A stretch of 64,000 nucleotides of DNA from Theocolax elegans (GCA_026168455.1 CM047429.1:10270643-10334642); one strand, 5' to 3'. Shown: positions 42,004-53,523, numbered from the stretch's first letter. Made by a program: numbers and translations. The notes: generated by a model not told the origin, from the sequence alone.

Positions 42004-42149
42004 ATAAACTCCTCGACAGCACTTCAACCACCGGTCTTGGATTATCTCCGAACCAGGTAAGTTTTCCTTCAATTATAATATATTTATAATAACACCTACT
42101 AATATTTATTATTCCTTTTTAGGTGCCCCTTAATGATGACACCATCACA
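42004..42149 (-). repeat. Gypsy element 2 LTR fragment, 5' side
   Basis: A 146-base piece from the LTR start (TGTGATGG on -). It fuses to pol at 42003/42004 within ATAAACTCC, the likely deletion junction. Confidence 0.65.
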
Positions 42150-42157
42150 ATATATAT

Positions 42158-42686
42158 TGTAACAATTATCTTACCGTATTCAAATAAATGTATTTTTTCT
42201 GCGTTTCGGTGGCGGTTACCTGTCCGCTCTACCAAATATGTTAGTTATCTGTCTGAAACCAATGTCCGGTTTTAGATAACGATTGTAAAAATTTAAATCT
42301 AAAATAAGGATATCGCATCGAGCACTTGCCAATTTAATTATACGGGCTCTTACGATCACGGAAGGAATCATACGTGGGCCAAAATTCACTTGTTCGAACA
42401 CAGAATTGAATTTAAATAATAAATTTAATTTATTCAAGTAAAAATGAAAAGAAACAATGAAAAAAAATGTATAACCGTCGCCGCAGTGTGCGCTCAAAAT
42501 TACAAGTCGGTAAACGGCCGACTTTTAGAGAGGGGGAAATATCGCGAACTAAATATACACAGTTAACGGGACTAATATAGCGCAATAAATAATCTATTTA
42601 TTGTTGACCCAATATAACGCGATCGCGTGAAGTGGTACCACTTAAATCTATCAGATACTGGAATCGTATAACGATCAGCTGGTCGG

Positions 42687-42740
<54 letters not shown>

Positions 42741-43099
42741 TCTCGCTCTCGTTGCGATGTACGACAAATGGCGCAGTCGCCTGTGCACCTAGTTTGCGTG
42801 ACTGCAGGCTGATTTTCCATGATCGAGTACACACTATAAGTACAGGATCGGCCTGCTGATACAATATATGAAGCACAGGCGATGCAACACACGAGACGCG
42901 GGCAAACAACACCTGACGTGTGTCATGGCGGCTATCTCTCTACTATCTTCGTGTTATTCGAGTGTGTGCACGTATTTTTCGCGCGCGAAACTTTTTTCGC
43001 CCATGTGGCTACGACGAACCGAGCCTATTTAATATGAATATTATGATACTGTAGTTCGAATTCATCAAATGGTTAGGTAAACAATACCTTCTAGTTACA
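42158..43099. repeat. Probable solo LTR (942 bp) of another retroelement
   Basis: It begins TGTAAC and ends GTTACA, and is flanked by ATAT on both sides (42154-42157, 43100-43103). There is no coding sequence; a (TC)n tract lies at 42692-42737 and produces spurious frames. The flank is TA-repeat DNA, so the short target duplication could be chance. Confidence 0.45.
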
Positions 43100-43106
43100 A
43101 TATACA

Positions 43107-43882
43107 GGCTATTTCACGTCAAGTAATATGATAAAATTTTTAAATCCCACCAAACTTTAAAAACAGGCTGGAAATATCTTTCAGAAAATACAAACAATCA
43201 TTTTATGAGGTTTATGAAGCATAACTTTCACCAGCAGTCTTGGTCAATAATCTAACCACCGTAATTCGAAAGCTCTCGAATAAGGTGATCTTTTGAGCGG
43301 TGTTAGATTAAAATCAATTGTGGCGTGGTCGCCTTTTTTGATAATCAATATTTCCTGGTGTCCTATCTCTTCGAGATTTTAAAATTAAGAATTGTAAAAT
43401 CAAAATTTGTATATAATGTTTTTTCAATCAAATCAATAGATTTTGAGATAAATAGATTTAAAAATAGCAATTTTTTCAAAAATTACAAAATTTTAATATT
43501 TCATCGTAGATAACTCTCTGTCAAATAATTTTTAACATCTAAAAAATTAATTGTCATTAATTAATCAATATTTCCGAGTATCCTTCGAGATTTTAAAGTT
43601 AAGAATTGTAACCTAGATAGATAAGTTCTAAAGATTATTTTAAACAAAAGTTGTATGTAATATTTAAAAAAAAAATTAATAGATTTTGAGATAAATGGAT
43701 TAAAAATAGCAATATTTATAGAAAATTAAAAAATTGTCATTTTTCATGGTAGAATAACTCTCAGTCACATTATTTTTAACATCTGAAAATTGTTTTGTAG
43801 TTTCTGAAAGATATTTCCAGCCTGTTTTTAAAGTTTGGTGCGATTTAAAATTTTCATCATACCGCTTGACGTGAAATAGCCC
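43107..43882. mobile_element. MITE copy 2, both termini present
   Basis: The left end GGCTATTTCACGTCAAG and the right end CTTGACGTGAAATAGCC are inverted repeats of about 90 bases. The interior contains two head-to-tail partial copies (CTTCGAGATTTTAAARTTAAG at about 43372 and 43580), so the copy is internally rearranged. TA repeats flank the right end. This is the best view of the family's termini in the window. Confidence 0.7.
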
Positions 43883-43912
43883 ATATATATATATATATAT
43901 ATATATTATTAA

Positions 43913-44235
43913 AAGCTTACCTAGGCCTACATATATGTGAATGTGAGGAAGCATTTCAAGATTTAAACCATATTTTATGGAACTATTATAAATTTGATTC
44001 ACAAAGAGCACATTTAATAAAAAATTTGAAAAAATATAAACAATATCCGCCATACACAGTTAAATCCTTCTTGGCTATACTAGATACTAAAATCCTACAA
44101 ATAATATGTAAATTCTTTGAAACAAAATTAATGTATAATAGATATAAATATAATCAATAAGCATGTAAAGTCTATAAACAACATGTAAAAAATTGTCAAC
44201 AAATACTGTAAATATATGTAGGCCTAGGTAAGCTT
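43913..44235 (+). mobile_element. 5'-truncated I-like LINE tail with inverted 24-base end
   Basis: Bases 43937-44235 encode the last ~75 codons of an I-like LINE (AFQDLNHILWNYY...PPYTVKSFLAILDTK) and its 3' UTR, as in the larger - strand copy at 55868-60585. The 3'-terminal 24 bases (44212-44235) are repeated in reverse complement at the truncated 5' end (43913-43936), making a pseudo-TIR element. Confidence 0.75.
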
Positions 44236-44253
44236 TCAATGATATATATATAT

Positions 44254-45000
44254 TGTAACGCTGCATGTCGGGTTTTATCGAATAATGCACGGAGATAGCG
44301 TGAGTAGGGGTAACCCCGAGATCGCGCGTGACGAACTTACCTTCGCGCGCAATCGGGCCTCTCGTGCGTTCCGTCTACGGCTCGCCGATACCTCAACAGC
44401 TACCGTTTACGTTGATATGAGCCTTTGATATCCAGAGTGAGCCCACTTCCGGAAGTACGAATTTAGGATTGGCAGATGAGTACCGCGGGCTCGTCTGCTT
44501 ATCAAACTAAGGATCGGGATTCCTGGGTGGATACGGGATATCGAAATGATACGAATCAAAAGATAAAATAGAATTCAAATTTATTCACTGGTTGGTAATA
44601 CAACAAAATAATTAGATCGCGAACGCGCGAAATGATACAATTGTTCGGGCGGCCTGAGCGCAATCGTGGGGGGTCATAACCCGGACGCGGGATCGCGGCG
44701 CGAAGAGAGTACGCGAGAATTACCCAAGTACGTTATCCTCGTCGAGAGGGAAAAACTCTAACCTTATACTCGTAGCAGTAAACCTCCTCGCGTCTCGTAC
44801 GTGGTACCACGCAGTCGTCGGCGACGTCACTCTAATATCTCCGAGGACTTTCCGGCTCGGCGGCTCACACGAGAATGTTTCTCACCGATTCTCTCTCGTT
44901 CCCCCTCCCTTCCGTATTCCGCGCGGTCTTACCCGACGGCCGTACGGGCCTCGCGACGTAGAAACATGACGAGTGGCTCGCGCTATCGTCACTCGTCGCA
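44254..45000 (-). repeat. 3' LTR of Gypsy element 3, 747 bp
   Basis: The + strand begins TGTAACGC and ends TCGTCGCA, i.e. TG...CA. On - it follows GGGAGGGGGG, the polypurine tract. AATAAA on - lies near 44580. The same polypurine tract and LTR start occur in the relative at 62478-62488. Confidence 0.7.
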
Positions 45001-45084
45001 CCCCCCTCCCAGACGGCGGGTACCGGGTAGGTATCCGGCTTCTGCCAGTACGTTCTCGGAGCGGGGTGGAGAATGAGGAACGTA

Positions 45085-46544
45085 TCAAGCCTCCGTACGA
45101 CTTCGGGTCTTACGCGGTGACCAGTCTTTCGTTATGACGGATGGTTTAGGATTCTTGGAGCCTGGTGGACGGCCCGGGCGGCGTACTATCCCCATGGGCG
45201 CGGTTCCGCGTATCCCCTGACTATCTCTACACAGTATTTTCGGTGCGATCGGGCGGCGAACTACGAACGCTGTTTTTCGCGGTCGTCCGGGTCTACGCTT
45301 GGGGGGCACGGTCAGCGCGGTCTGACATTCATTCGCCGGCGCTACGGTGTCTCTCTCGCTTATTTCGGTTACACGCTCGCTCGCATTTACAATATTTTCG
45401 CTATTTGAGGGCGGACAATTACCCGCCCCTGCGCGTGACGCATTCAACGGTGGAAGAGTCTTCTCGAAGTCGTCTTCTTCCGGGTCTATGCCCTTTTGGT
45501 ACGGCTTGAGTTGTTCTGCATGGACGGGAGAATCCGAAACCCCGTCCCCGTCAATTAACAAATAAGTATTCGTCCCAATGGCTCTCGAGACCAAGTACGG
45601 TCCCCTGTATTTCGGTGTGAGTTTAGCTGACACGTTATGAGCTGCCGAAGAGAGTATTTCGTTACGTCTCCAGAATAGGTCGCCTCTCTCGTATTCGACG
45701 AAGCGGCGACCTTTGTCGTAGTAATTCGCTTGCTTCTCCTGGGCCGATTCTGCTCGGTCAGCTGCTACGTCGTGTAACAGTGGTAACCGGTCCAAGCGTT
45801 CTTTCCAATCTTCGAGTGCGGTTTTATTTTCCTCCAGGAGCACTGCGTTTTCTTCGCGTTTTCTTAACGAGTCGGGAGGCATTGGTTGCCTGCCGTAGAT
45901 CAACATCGCTGGACTTACTCCCGTCGAACTTTGTATCGACTTATTGTATGCAAACGCGATCTCGTACAGATTCGAGTCCCAGTGCGTATGATCCTTCTCG
46001 ATAAACGCGATTAACATGGTTTTTAGCGTTCTGTTCACGCGCTCGACCGGGTTCGCCTGTGGGAAGTAGGGGGAGTAGTCATATGCTGCACCCAGACTTC
46101 CTTTAGGTAATCATCTACGAGACTATTCTTAAATTCTGTCCCGTTATCGGACAAGAACGTCGACGGTACTCCGTATCGGAAGAAAACTCGGTCCTTTAAA
46201 TTCTTGAGGATTGTTTGCGCGTTAGCCTTCCTTATGGGTATGCACTCGATCCAGCGAGTAAATAAATCTTCGAATATCAAAATGTATTCAAAGTCTTGGA
46301 CGCTCCTCAGAAACGGACCCATAACGTCCCCTGCGACAACTTCCCAGGGCCGTTCGATGGTCCGGCGTCCCCTTAGTCCTGCAGGTAGGCGTTGTTGGAC
46401 CTTGCACTGTTGGCAGATCAAACAACATCGGACGTAGTCGGCTACATCTCGGTATAAGCGTGGCCAATAATAGTACAAGGCGATACGCTTATATGTTTTT
46501 TCCCTACCTAGGTGACCCGCCGTGCTTCCATGCTTCGTCGTCAC
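45085..46544 (-). pseudogene. Gypsy element 3 integrase with AT-hook tail, frameshifted
   Basis: Two frames overlap. The first (46544-46035) has the zinc finger (HGSTAGHLG...CCLICQQC) and the first two catalytic Asp (VAGDVMGP, LSDNGTEF). The second (46038-45085) continues from NRTLKTM to the end, with a GPY domain (LTPKYRGPYLVSRAIG). A one-base problem near 46060-46080 sits at the third catalytic position, and a further frame change near 46510-46544 separates it from RNase H. The C-terminal ~70 residues have two AT-hook motifs (RRPGRPRKT and RRPGRPPGSK), an unusual tail that could direct integration to AT-rich DNA. Confidence 0.8.
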
Positions 46545-48357
46545 CGAGTGTTGCGGACAGCATTGAATTGGGACGATATGTATACAACCTCCCTGCTATG
46601 ATCTTCCATTTGGGGAAATCACTAGGGCTTTTCGTGACTTTGTCATATTGGCCCAGGTACCACTCATCAGTAGTCTCTTGACTCCCGGTCACCGCGCTGA
46701 CCGATAACACGTCTCCCTCGCTCATCCGAGAGAGTGCGTCGGGCACGTGGTTGAGTGCTCCTTTTCGGTATTCTACCTCGTAATCGTACCCTTGTAGCTC
46801 CAGGGCCCAACGAGATAGGCGGCCCGTCGGATTACGCAGATTGCATAACCACCTGAGACTGGAGTGGTCGGTTATAGCCTTGAACTTATAACCTTCGACG
46901 TAAGCGCGGAACTTACGAATGGCCCAGATGAGAGCGAGACACTCTCGCTCTGTGACGCTATAGTTCCTCTCGCAGTCGGTCATCGTGCGGCTCGCAAATT
47001 CGAGCACGCCTTCTTCCCCGTCTATATTTTGTACCAACACTGCTCCGAGTCCTGTGTCGCTCGCGTCACATTGGATCATGAACATTTCGTCAAACGAAGG
47101 ACGATGTAGGACCGGGGCCGTCGCGATGAGCATCTTACATTGCTCGAATGAGGTCTGTTGTTCCGCTTGCCATTCGTATTTACGGTCTTTCTTCGTTAAA
47201 GACGTAAGGGGCTCGGCGATCGTCGCGAAATCCTTTAGAAATTTCCGATACCGCGACGCCATTCCTAGGAACCTCCTCAGCTGCTTAATGTTTTTAGGAG
47301 CTGGGTAGTTTAATATCGGCTCAATCTTGGATGGGTTGGGCCGAAAACCGTCGCGGTTCACTAGTACCCCGAGGTATTTTACCTCTTCCTGGCAAAATAC
47401 GCTCTTCTCGCGATTGACGGTTAGCCCTGCCTCCTTGATTCGCAATAGGACCGTCTCAAGTAACTTAACGTGCTCTTCAAAAGTCTCGGACGTAATTATC
47501 ACGTCATCGAGATAGGAGTATACGTACGGTTCGAGGCTAGGACCGATGATACAGTCTATCAGCCGCTGGAACGTCGCACCAGCGTTATTGACCCACACGG
47601 CATTCGCGTAAATTGGTACAGGCCCATCCCTGGTACCGTGAAAGCCGTTATCTCGCGAGATAATTTTCCTTTTTTTTAGATTTATTTTCCTGAAATCGAT
47701 GCAGAACCTATATTTGCCATTATCCTTACGGACCATGACCACCGGGCTAGACCAACTACTAGCCGAAGGTTCGATTATGCCCGCAGCGAGCATTTCATTA
47801 ACCTGTTCCTCCATTTTATCGCTAATAGCCTTGGATACTGGATAGCACTTTTGCTTGATTGGGCGAGCTGATCCTTCATCGATCGTGTGCTCTGCCAAGT
47901 TCGTGCATCCGATAGGACCGCCACCCGGTCCCAGCACCCGGTCTAGTAATTTTCGGAGTTGCTCTCTCTCGGCGGGTAGCGCGTCCGCTATGCCGTTTGA
48001 GTTGAGAGATGCTATACACGGGAAATCCACGCCCGCCAACTCCAAGGAGACTGATCTCTTCTCATCTTTAAAAAGCAAGCGGTTCTCTTGCGGAAAGAGG
48101 ATCGCATTAAACTTCTTAATAAAATTCACGCCTACATAACAATCAGCGTCTAAGTGTGGCATTATACCTATTTTGAGGTCGTGTTTTATACCTGCGACCT
48201 CAAACGGCAAGTAGGTATAACCCGTGACGGGAGAGAAACATCCGTCTCCTAATTTCGCCCCCTTCCCGCTATCAGGTCGCACTGATTTACCTAATTCATT
48301 GGCAATCAGGAGGGTGATAGGTCCCATGACAGTTCGGGATGCTCCGGGGTCGTACAA
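46504..48357 (-). pseudogene. pol: Gypsy element 3 protease, RT and RNase H, with RT deletion
   Basis: The frame starts at the protease active site YDPGAS (again DPG), so the gene's 5' part is missing. VGVNFIKKF fits the protease C-terminus. RT has FCIDFRKIN and YLDD but lacks about 60 codons between them (fingers and palm around motif A): after KINLKKRKIIS the sequence is out of register until NAGATFQR. RNase H is complete in motif terms (IQCDASD, TERECLALIWAI, TDHSSL). The frame ends just before the integrase with a shift. Confidence 0.85.
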
Positions 48358-48360
48358 CGC

Positions 48361-48858
48361 TAAACCATAAACCTCATAAAATCACTAATTTTCATGTATT
48401 TTAGGGCATAACTTGCACCAGCTGTCTTGGCCAATAATCTAACCACCGCCATTCGAAAGCTCTCAAAAAATGTGATCTTTTGAGCGGTGTTAGATCAAAA
48501 TCGATTGTGGCGTGGTCGCCTTTTTTTGATATTCAATATTTCCGGGCGTTCTATCTCTTCGAGATTTTAAAATTAAGAATTGTAACCCAAGTATATAAGT
48601 TCTAAAGATTATTTTGAACAAAAGTTGTTTATAATGTATTTTCAAAAAAATCAATAGATTTTGAGATAAATGGCTTTGAAAATAGTAATTTCTCTAAAAA
48701 ATTGAAAAATTTCCATTTTTCATGGTGGAATAACTCTTAGGCAAATTATTTTTAACACCTAAAATTTTTTTTCTATCTTCTGGAAGATATTTCCAGTCTT
48801 TTCACAAAATTTGGAGTGATTTAAAATTTTCATCATACCACTTGACGTGAAATAGCCC
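48361..48858 (-). mobile_element. MITE copy 3
   Basis: The right end is CTTGACGTGAAATAGCCC followed by a long TA run. It begins at CTCATAAAATCACTAATTTT-type sequence abutting the broken Gypsy protease. It is in the opposite orientation to copy 1. Confidence 0.65.
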
Positions 48859-48889
<31 letters not shown>

Positions 48890-49836
48890 GTAATGAATAT
48901 TTAACTTACCAAAAATAGTAAAGTGCATATACTTAATTGTAGTATTTAGTAAAAACCTATTAAAATTTTAGATTATTTTAAACGGATCTACGGATCTAAA
49001 TAGAACTTTACCTCCTAAAATTAATTTATTTAAGTCATCGCCAAGAGTTCTATATGTTATTAATATTTTGTACTTTAAGAGTAATAAAACTTTCTTCTTA
49101 ATTAAATTAATTTTTGTATTAGTTTTAAAGAATTATTTATAACATTTTAGCGGTATATAAATAAAAACCTGTTTCTTCCATTTCTCCCGTAAATCGTAAT
49201 TTGCACACTCTTTCAAAATTTGCGTTTTAATCCATAATTATATCCAATTTATTTTTCCCTTTAGTTACAGAGCCCATATATTTATTTTAATTATTATAAA
49301 CAAAGGCATTCCTTAAATAACCTTTTGTTTCTAATAAATACATACTTGTTTATTTAAAATATGGTTTTATATAAATATACGTAATCTACTTACTTATATA
49401 TCCATACAATTTTTAAATTTTGATTTGAATAATATTTGAATTAAATACTACTAAAATAATAATTTTCGAAAAACTTTTGAAATGTAATTCGTATTTTATA
49501 TTGCCACTGTTAAAATTTGAATTTTCTTTTGCCATTACTGTTTATAATAGAATTATCTTAAAAATACAATAATTAATATATTTAATTTTTAATTTATTGT
49601 ATATTTCACATATTGATATTTGGAAAAGTGTATGTTATACTTGATTAATATTTATTTTATCTTCGAAAAATTGTGCATATTTTTAAAAACATTACATTAA
49701 ATTTTAGGTCTGTTTTTATTTTATGAGTTTTAATAGGAATAACAAAAATAACACATTCTTTCAAGTTATATTCACAACTTTTTTTGCGCACGGAAAAAAT
49801 ACATATATTATCTATTCTTGACAAAACAAATAACAC
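48890..49836. repeat. Dispersed AT-rich repeat, continuous copy
   Basis: This is the uninterrupted version of the repeat that is split at 15154/23196. It runs from GTGGTAATGAA to GCGCACGGAAAAAATACAT and on into a CA microsatellite. No gene is seen. Other partial copies: 25138-25495 and 62650-62815. Confidence 0.65.
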
Positions 49837-49877
49837 GTACACACACACACGCACACACACACACCCACACACACAGT
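49837..49877. repeat. CA microsatellite (target of R1-clade LINE copy 1)
   Basis: A run of CA with scattered CG and CCC interruptions, abutting the LINE 5' UTR sequence GTCCCACGG. Confidence 0.7.
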
Positions 49878-49916
49878 CCCACGGATTTTGGGGGGGACCA
49901 AACTCACACCGTTAAA

Positions 49917-51158
49917 ATGGTAAGTGCTGCGGAGGTTGGTCACTCGGCCTCTGTAGCATCTAATGCTACGTGTGACCTGCCCTCGACTGGGATGTCGAGT
50001 GACGCTGACAGAGCTTTTCTCCGTCTGCGTGAGAAGGTAGACACCCTGGTGAAGTTTGTTCTTAATAAGAACAACATCCACAGAGAGCTGAAGAGTATGG
50101 CGAGAGCAACCAGCAGAGCTCTCAATGAATACGCGCGGGTGAACAGTGCTGTGTGTTCGACAGCGCTGAAAACTATAATGGCGGATGCGCGTAGGGATGG
50201 AACGTGCCAAACGTCGCCCATCTTCCGCGCTGAAGAGCGTCAAAGGAGGCCGGTCGAAAGGGGAAAGCCCTCACTACCTCAGCAACCCCCGGAGAAAAGG
50301 AAGAAGGGGTCAAAGCAGCCCACTAACAAAGGTGGGCCAGCAGATGCTTCGCCATCCGTCCCTTAGACCGGTGGGAACCAGTCAAAGGTCCCTGACTGGG
50401 CCACGGTAGTGAAGAAGGGCAAAAAGAAGAATAAGATGAAGGACAGCCAGCCGAAGCAGCAAGAACAGCAGAAACGTGCCAGCAAACCGGCCAAAGGCAC
50501 GGCAGAGCCTAAGGCCGGAGTAAGACCCCCACGCCCAGATGCCATCAAGATCAAGACATCTAGCGGGGGCTCTTCCTACGCTGACATTCCCCGGAAGGTC
50601 AAGGCTGCACCGGAATTAAAGACACAAGGAGAACGGGTCACGCGTATCAGGCGCACCAGGGCTGGGGAGCTCCTCCTCGAACTGGGGCGACCCGGAACGG
50701 AAACGGCGCAGCTAAGGACAGTGGTCTCGTCCACCCTGAGTGGGTCAGCAGAGGTCCAGCTGCTGACTCACAAAGTGTCTATCACCATCAGGGACATGGA
50801 CGAGTTCACGACAGCAACGGAGGTGGCCGCAGCGATTGCAGCAAAGATCGGGCCAAACGTGGTATCCCCGGATAATATTAAAACCAGGGGGTTCTACAGT
50901 GGCACTCTAGCTGCGACCATCCAGCTTCCGGCAGTAGCTGCCAAAAAACTGCTGAACAATTGCAGAGTTCGACTGCGAGAGGTATCCTCGCGCTGCTACC
51001 GATGCCACGAATCGGAACACATCGCGAGGGAGTGCAAGAGCGCAGTCGACCGGTCAGCGCAATGCTATCGGTGCGGCCAAGAGGGCCACAAAGCAGTGGA
51101 CTGCGAGGCCAAAGCAAAGACCTTGCATGAGGAAGGAGCACACATCAAAAATGATTAA
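49917..51158 (+). pseudogene. LINE ORF1 (Gag-like) with one in-frame stop
   Basis: The start ATG is at 49917 (MVSAAEVGH). The first part (to 50363) is basic with a helical segment (LRLREKVDTLVKFVLNKNN). An in-frame TAG at 50364-50366 interrupts the frame, which then continues to TAA 51156-51158. The central region has DAIKIKTSSGGSSYADI, the common R1-clade ORF1 pattern, an RRM-like region, and two CCHC knuckles CYRCHESEHIARECK and CYRCGQEGHKAVDC near the C-terminus. It would bind the element RNA. ORF2 begins at 51151, overlapping the last codons. Confidence 0.78.
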
Positions 51159-51860
51159 GGTGCTCCAAATAAACCTCAACCACTGCGCTGTGGCCCAGGA
51201 CCTGCTGTCCCAACTGGTCAGAGAGGAGAGAGCGGACGTAGCGATCATCAGCGAGGAGTTCCGGGATCTCGAGAAGTCGAACTGGGTAAGGGATGCCGCG
51301 GGCAAGGCGACCATCTGGGTATGTGGAAATATACACATCTCTAGAAAGATGGTCGCCCCCCTTCCCAGCTTCACCTGGGTGGAGGTGGCGGGGGTACGCA
51401 TGTACAGCTGCTACTTTCCGCCCAGCGATTCCACCGAGGACTTTGCGAGATCTCTGGATGCAGTCGTCACCAGTGCTCGGTCCTCACGGCTGCCGGTCGC
51501 AATCGGTGTGGACTTCATTGCTTGGGCGACGGACTGGGGCAGCGCCAAGACGTGCATGGTCGCGCACTCCTCGAGGCGTTCGCTCTACTGGGGCTGGAGA
51601 TCGCTAACACAGGGACAACCCCGACTTTCACCAAAGTCGGCAAGTCGTCCATAGTCGACCTCACCTTCGTCGATCCTAGATGGATGGGGGGATGGGGACT
51701 CGGCTGGAAAGATAGCGATCGTTACACGGGTAGTGACCACCAAGCACTCGTGTACCAGCTCCAGCTGACCAGCGGGAGGACAAAGAGAGCAGGAAGAGGA
51801 GCAAGAAAGAGATGGGCACCAGCCACGTTTGATCGTGAGGCGTTCCTCTGCTCCCTTTAG
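51151..51860 (+). pseudogene. LINE ORF2 fragment: APE-type endonuclease, frameshifted and truncated
   Basis: It starts MIKVLQINLNHC with the catalytic Asn, then ISEEFRD with the Glu. The GDFNAW motif is altered here (VDFIAWATDW). The frame shifts near 51510-51525, after which VDLTF and SDHQALVY (catalytic Asp-His) follow. The protein stops at 51860 after FLCSL with no RT. The clade call rests on the N-terminal pattern and the ORF1 type. Confidence 0.75.
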
Positions 51861-52014
51861 GGGGCAAAATTTTTAATTTTTAAGGTGTCCATGGTAGTGA
51901 AAGAATTATACAATTTAAAACATTATTTTAAATAAATTAATTACGAAAAACCTTTTTCGAAATTAAAAATAGGGGGTTGGCGCGCGAAGCGCGCAGGGGG
52001 GCGACGCCCCCTAG
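51861..52014 (+). mobile_element. Helitron-like 3' terminus
   Basis: A short AT-rich segment ends with two hairpins, GCGCGCGAAGCGCGC (51980-51994) and GGGGGCGACGCCCCC (51997-52011), followed at once by CTAG and a T. A 3' hairpin plus CTRR|T is the Helitron end signature. It adjoins the broken LINE ORF2; the matching 5' TC end was not found. Confidence 0.45.
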
Positions 52015-52031
52015 TATATATATATATATAT

Positions 52032-52360
52032 GGGCTATTTCACGTCAAGCGGTATGGTGAAAATTTTAAATCGCACCAAACTTTAAAAACAGGCTGGAAA
52101 TATCTTTCAGAAAATACAAAACAATTTTTAGATGTTAAAAAAAATGTGACTGAGAGTTATTCTACCATGAAAAATGAAAATTTTTTAATTTTCTAAAAAT
52201 ATTGCTATTTTTAAATCCATTTATCTCAAAATCTATTAATTTTTTTTTTAAATATTACATACAACTTTTGTTTAAAATAATCTTCAGAACCTATCTATCT
52301 AGGTTACAATTCTTAACTTTAAAATCTCGAAGAAATAGGATACCCGGAAATATGTTATAT
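52032..52360 (+). mobile_element. MITE copy 4, 3'-truncated
   Basis: Starts GGGCTATTTCACGTCAAGC after a TA run and follows the family's interior to about 52355 (ATAGGATACCCGGAAATAT). Confidence 0.65.
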
Positions 52361-52454
52361 TATATTAAAGTGGATCGACTTTTATTCTCCGGATCTCCGG
52401 TTCTCCGGTTTTTTAAAAGTGCATTTTTTTAGTTTCAAAGTTTTATTTTATTTG

Positions 52455-52655
52455 GACTTTACAATTTTGGACCTTACATTTTTTGGACCTTACATTTTTG
52501 GGCCTTATAAATTTTGGGCCTTACATTTTTGGCAAAGGAATTGTAAAGTTTTATTTTAATTGGACTTTATAATTTTAGGCCATACATTTTTGGGCCTTAC
52601 ATTTTTTGGGTCCCATAAATTTTTGGCCTTACATTTTTGGGCCTTATAGTTTTTT
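52455..52655. repeat. Degenerate tandem repeat of GGCCTTACATTTTT
   Basis: About ten irregular copies of TTTTTGGRCCTTACA or TTTTGGGCCTTATAAAT follow each other. The spacing is variable (14-20 bases). No gene is seen. Confidence 0.6.
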
Positions 52656-52758
52656 AAACAAATAGATATTAACTACTATGTCGATATTATTACCAGAAAA
52701 TTATCTTAATAATAATAATTAAAAGAACATTTGATTACGTAATTAAATTTAATAAAAT

Positions 52759-53007
52759 TTACATACAAATCGAATGACCTTTTTCACAATTTCCAGAAAA
52801 TAACAATTGAATGTATTCATTATTCATTTGAACTGGGTGAATATTATATTGTTTTTGAACTAAAAGAGTTCTTTGCATATTGAATGGTGTACATGATTTA
52901 AGGATGTTATTAAATTCTAATATGTGTTCATCATTTAACATAGAAGCATCGTCGCTATATGGTTCAATCTCTTTTACAACTAATTTTTGTACTTCCGTCA
53001 AACCCAT
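52759..53007 (-). pseudogene. Truncated inverted copy of the Ulp1-type protease gene
   Basis: The first 82 codons match 53524 onward, including the start MGLTEVQKLVV, but the gene ends just after the catalytic His (GHSICM), with the usual Trp after His replaced by Ser. It keeps a ~10-residue segment (KSCTPFNMQR) that is missing in the other copy, so neither copy derives simply from the other. Confidence 0.7.
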
Positions 53008-53053
53008 TTCATTAAAAAATTAATTTAATTTAAAATTATGTGTTCGGCCGTTC

Positions 53054-53479
53054 GGACGAATCTTTATACAAAGATTATAATTTGATTAAGATTAAATTTA
53101 ATTATAATTTAATTTAATTATAAATTAAAGATTATAAATTATTATTATTTTTTTTAATTTAGTTTATTTAATTATTTTAAATTAAGTTATAATCTTTATC
53201 TAATAATCTAGATTATAAATTATTATTTTTTTTTTAATTTAATTTATTTAATTATTTTAAATTAAATTGAGGTGAAAATTTATCATAAAGTCTTGTAAAA
53301 AGAGGACATTGTGATGTTTATGTACATTTTTTTTGTAAAAAATACATCTTAAGTTAAGTTTACATTAGGACGGACTAACATCTCCTTATAAACATAAAGT
53401 ATTTTTACGTATGTATGAAACATTATTACAAGCACACAATAGAATAATTCCAAAAAATATCTTTTGCAATGTACACCAA
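53054..53479. other. Spacer between the inverted protease copies
   Basis: AT-rich, with repeated TTTAATTTATTTAATTATTT runs (53145-53270). Both ends carry CGGCCGAACACATAATTTT in inverted orientation. No gene is seen. Confidence 0.5.
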
Positions 53480-53523
53480 ACGGCCGAACACATAATTTTA
53501 AATTAAATTAATTTTTTAATGAA

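Larger units (their letters stand above)
39493..42149 (-). mobile_element. Gypsy element 2, internally deleted
   Basis: A pol fragment (40018-42003) lies between two pieces of the same LTR: the 3' side ends (on +) ...ACACCATCACA at 39899, preceded on - by a G-rich polypurine tract (39900-39913), and a 146-base piece is at 42004-42149. The right LTR piece joins pol directly, so the rest of that LTR, the leader, gag, protease and the first part of RT are gone. The 3' LTR's other end was not located. Confidence 0.75.
44254..48360 (-). mobile_element. Gypsy element 3, 5'-truncated
   Basis: On the - strand pol runs from a truncated protease (48357) through integrase to 45085, then a polypurine tract (45001-45010) and a 3' LTR (44254-45000). 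The 5' end is cut off at a MITE boundary near 48360. A decayed + strand relative is at 60585-62640. Confidence 0.8.
49876..51860 (+). mobile_element. R1-clade (Waldo-like) non-LTR retrotransposon, copy 1, 3'-truncated
   Basis: A short 5' UTR, ORF1 with zinc knuckles and the start of ORF2 (endonuclease) are present; RT is missing. A second 5' piece of the same family is at 62971-64000. Both sit directly after CA microsatellites. Truncation at the 3' side of a LINE is not the usual outcome of target-primed insertion and suggests a later deletion or capture. Confidence 0.75.
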
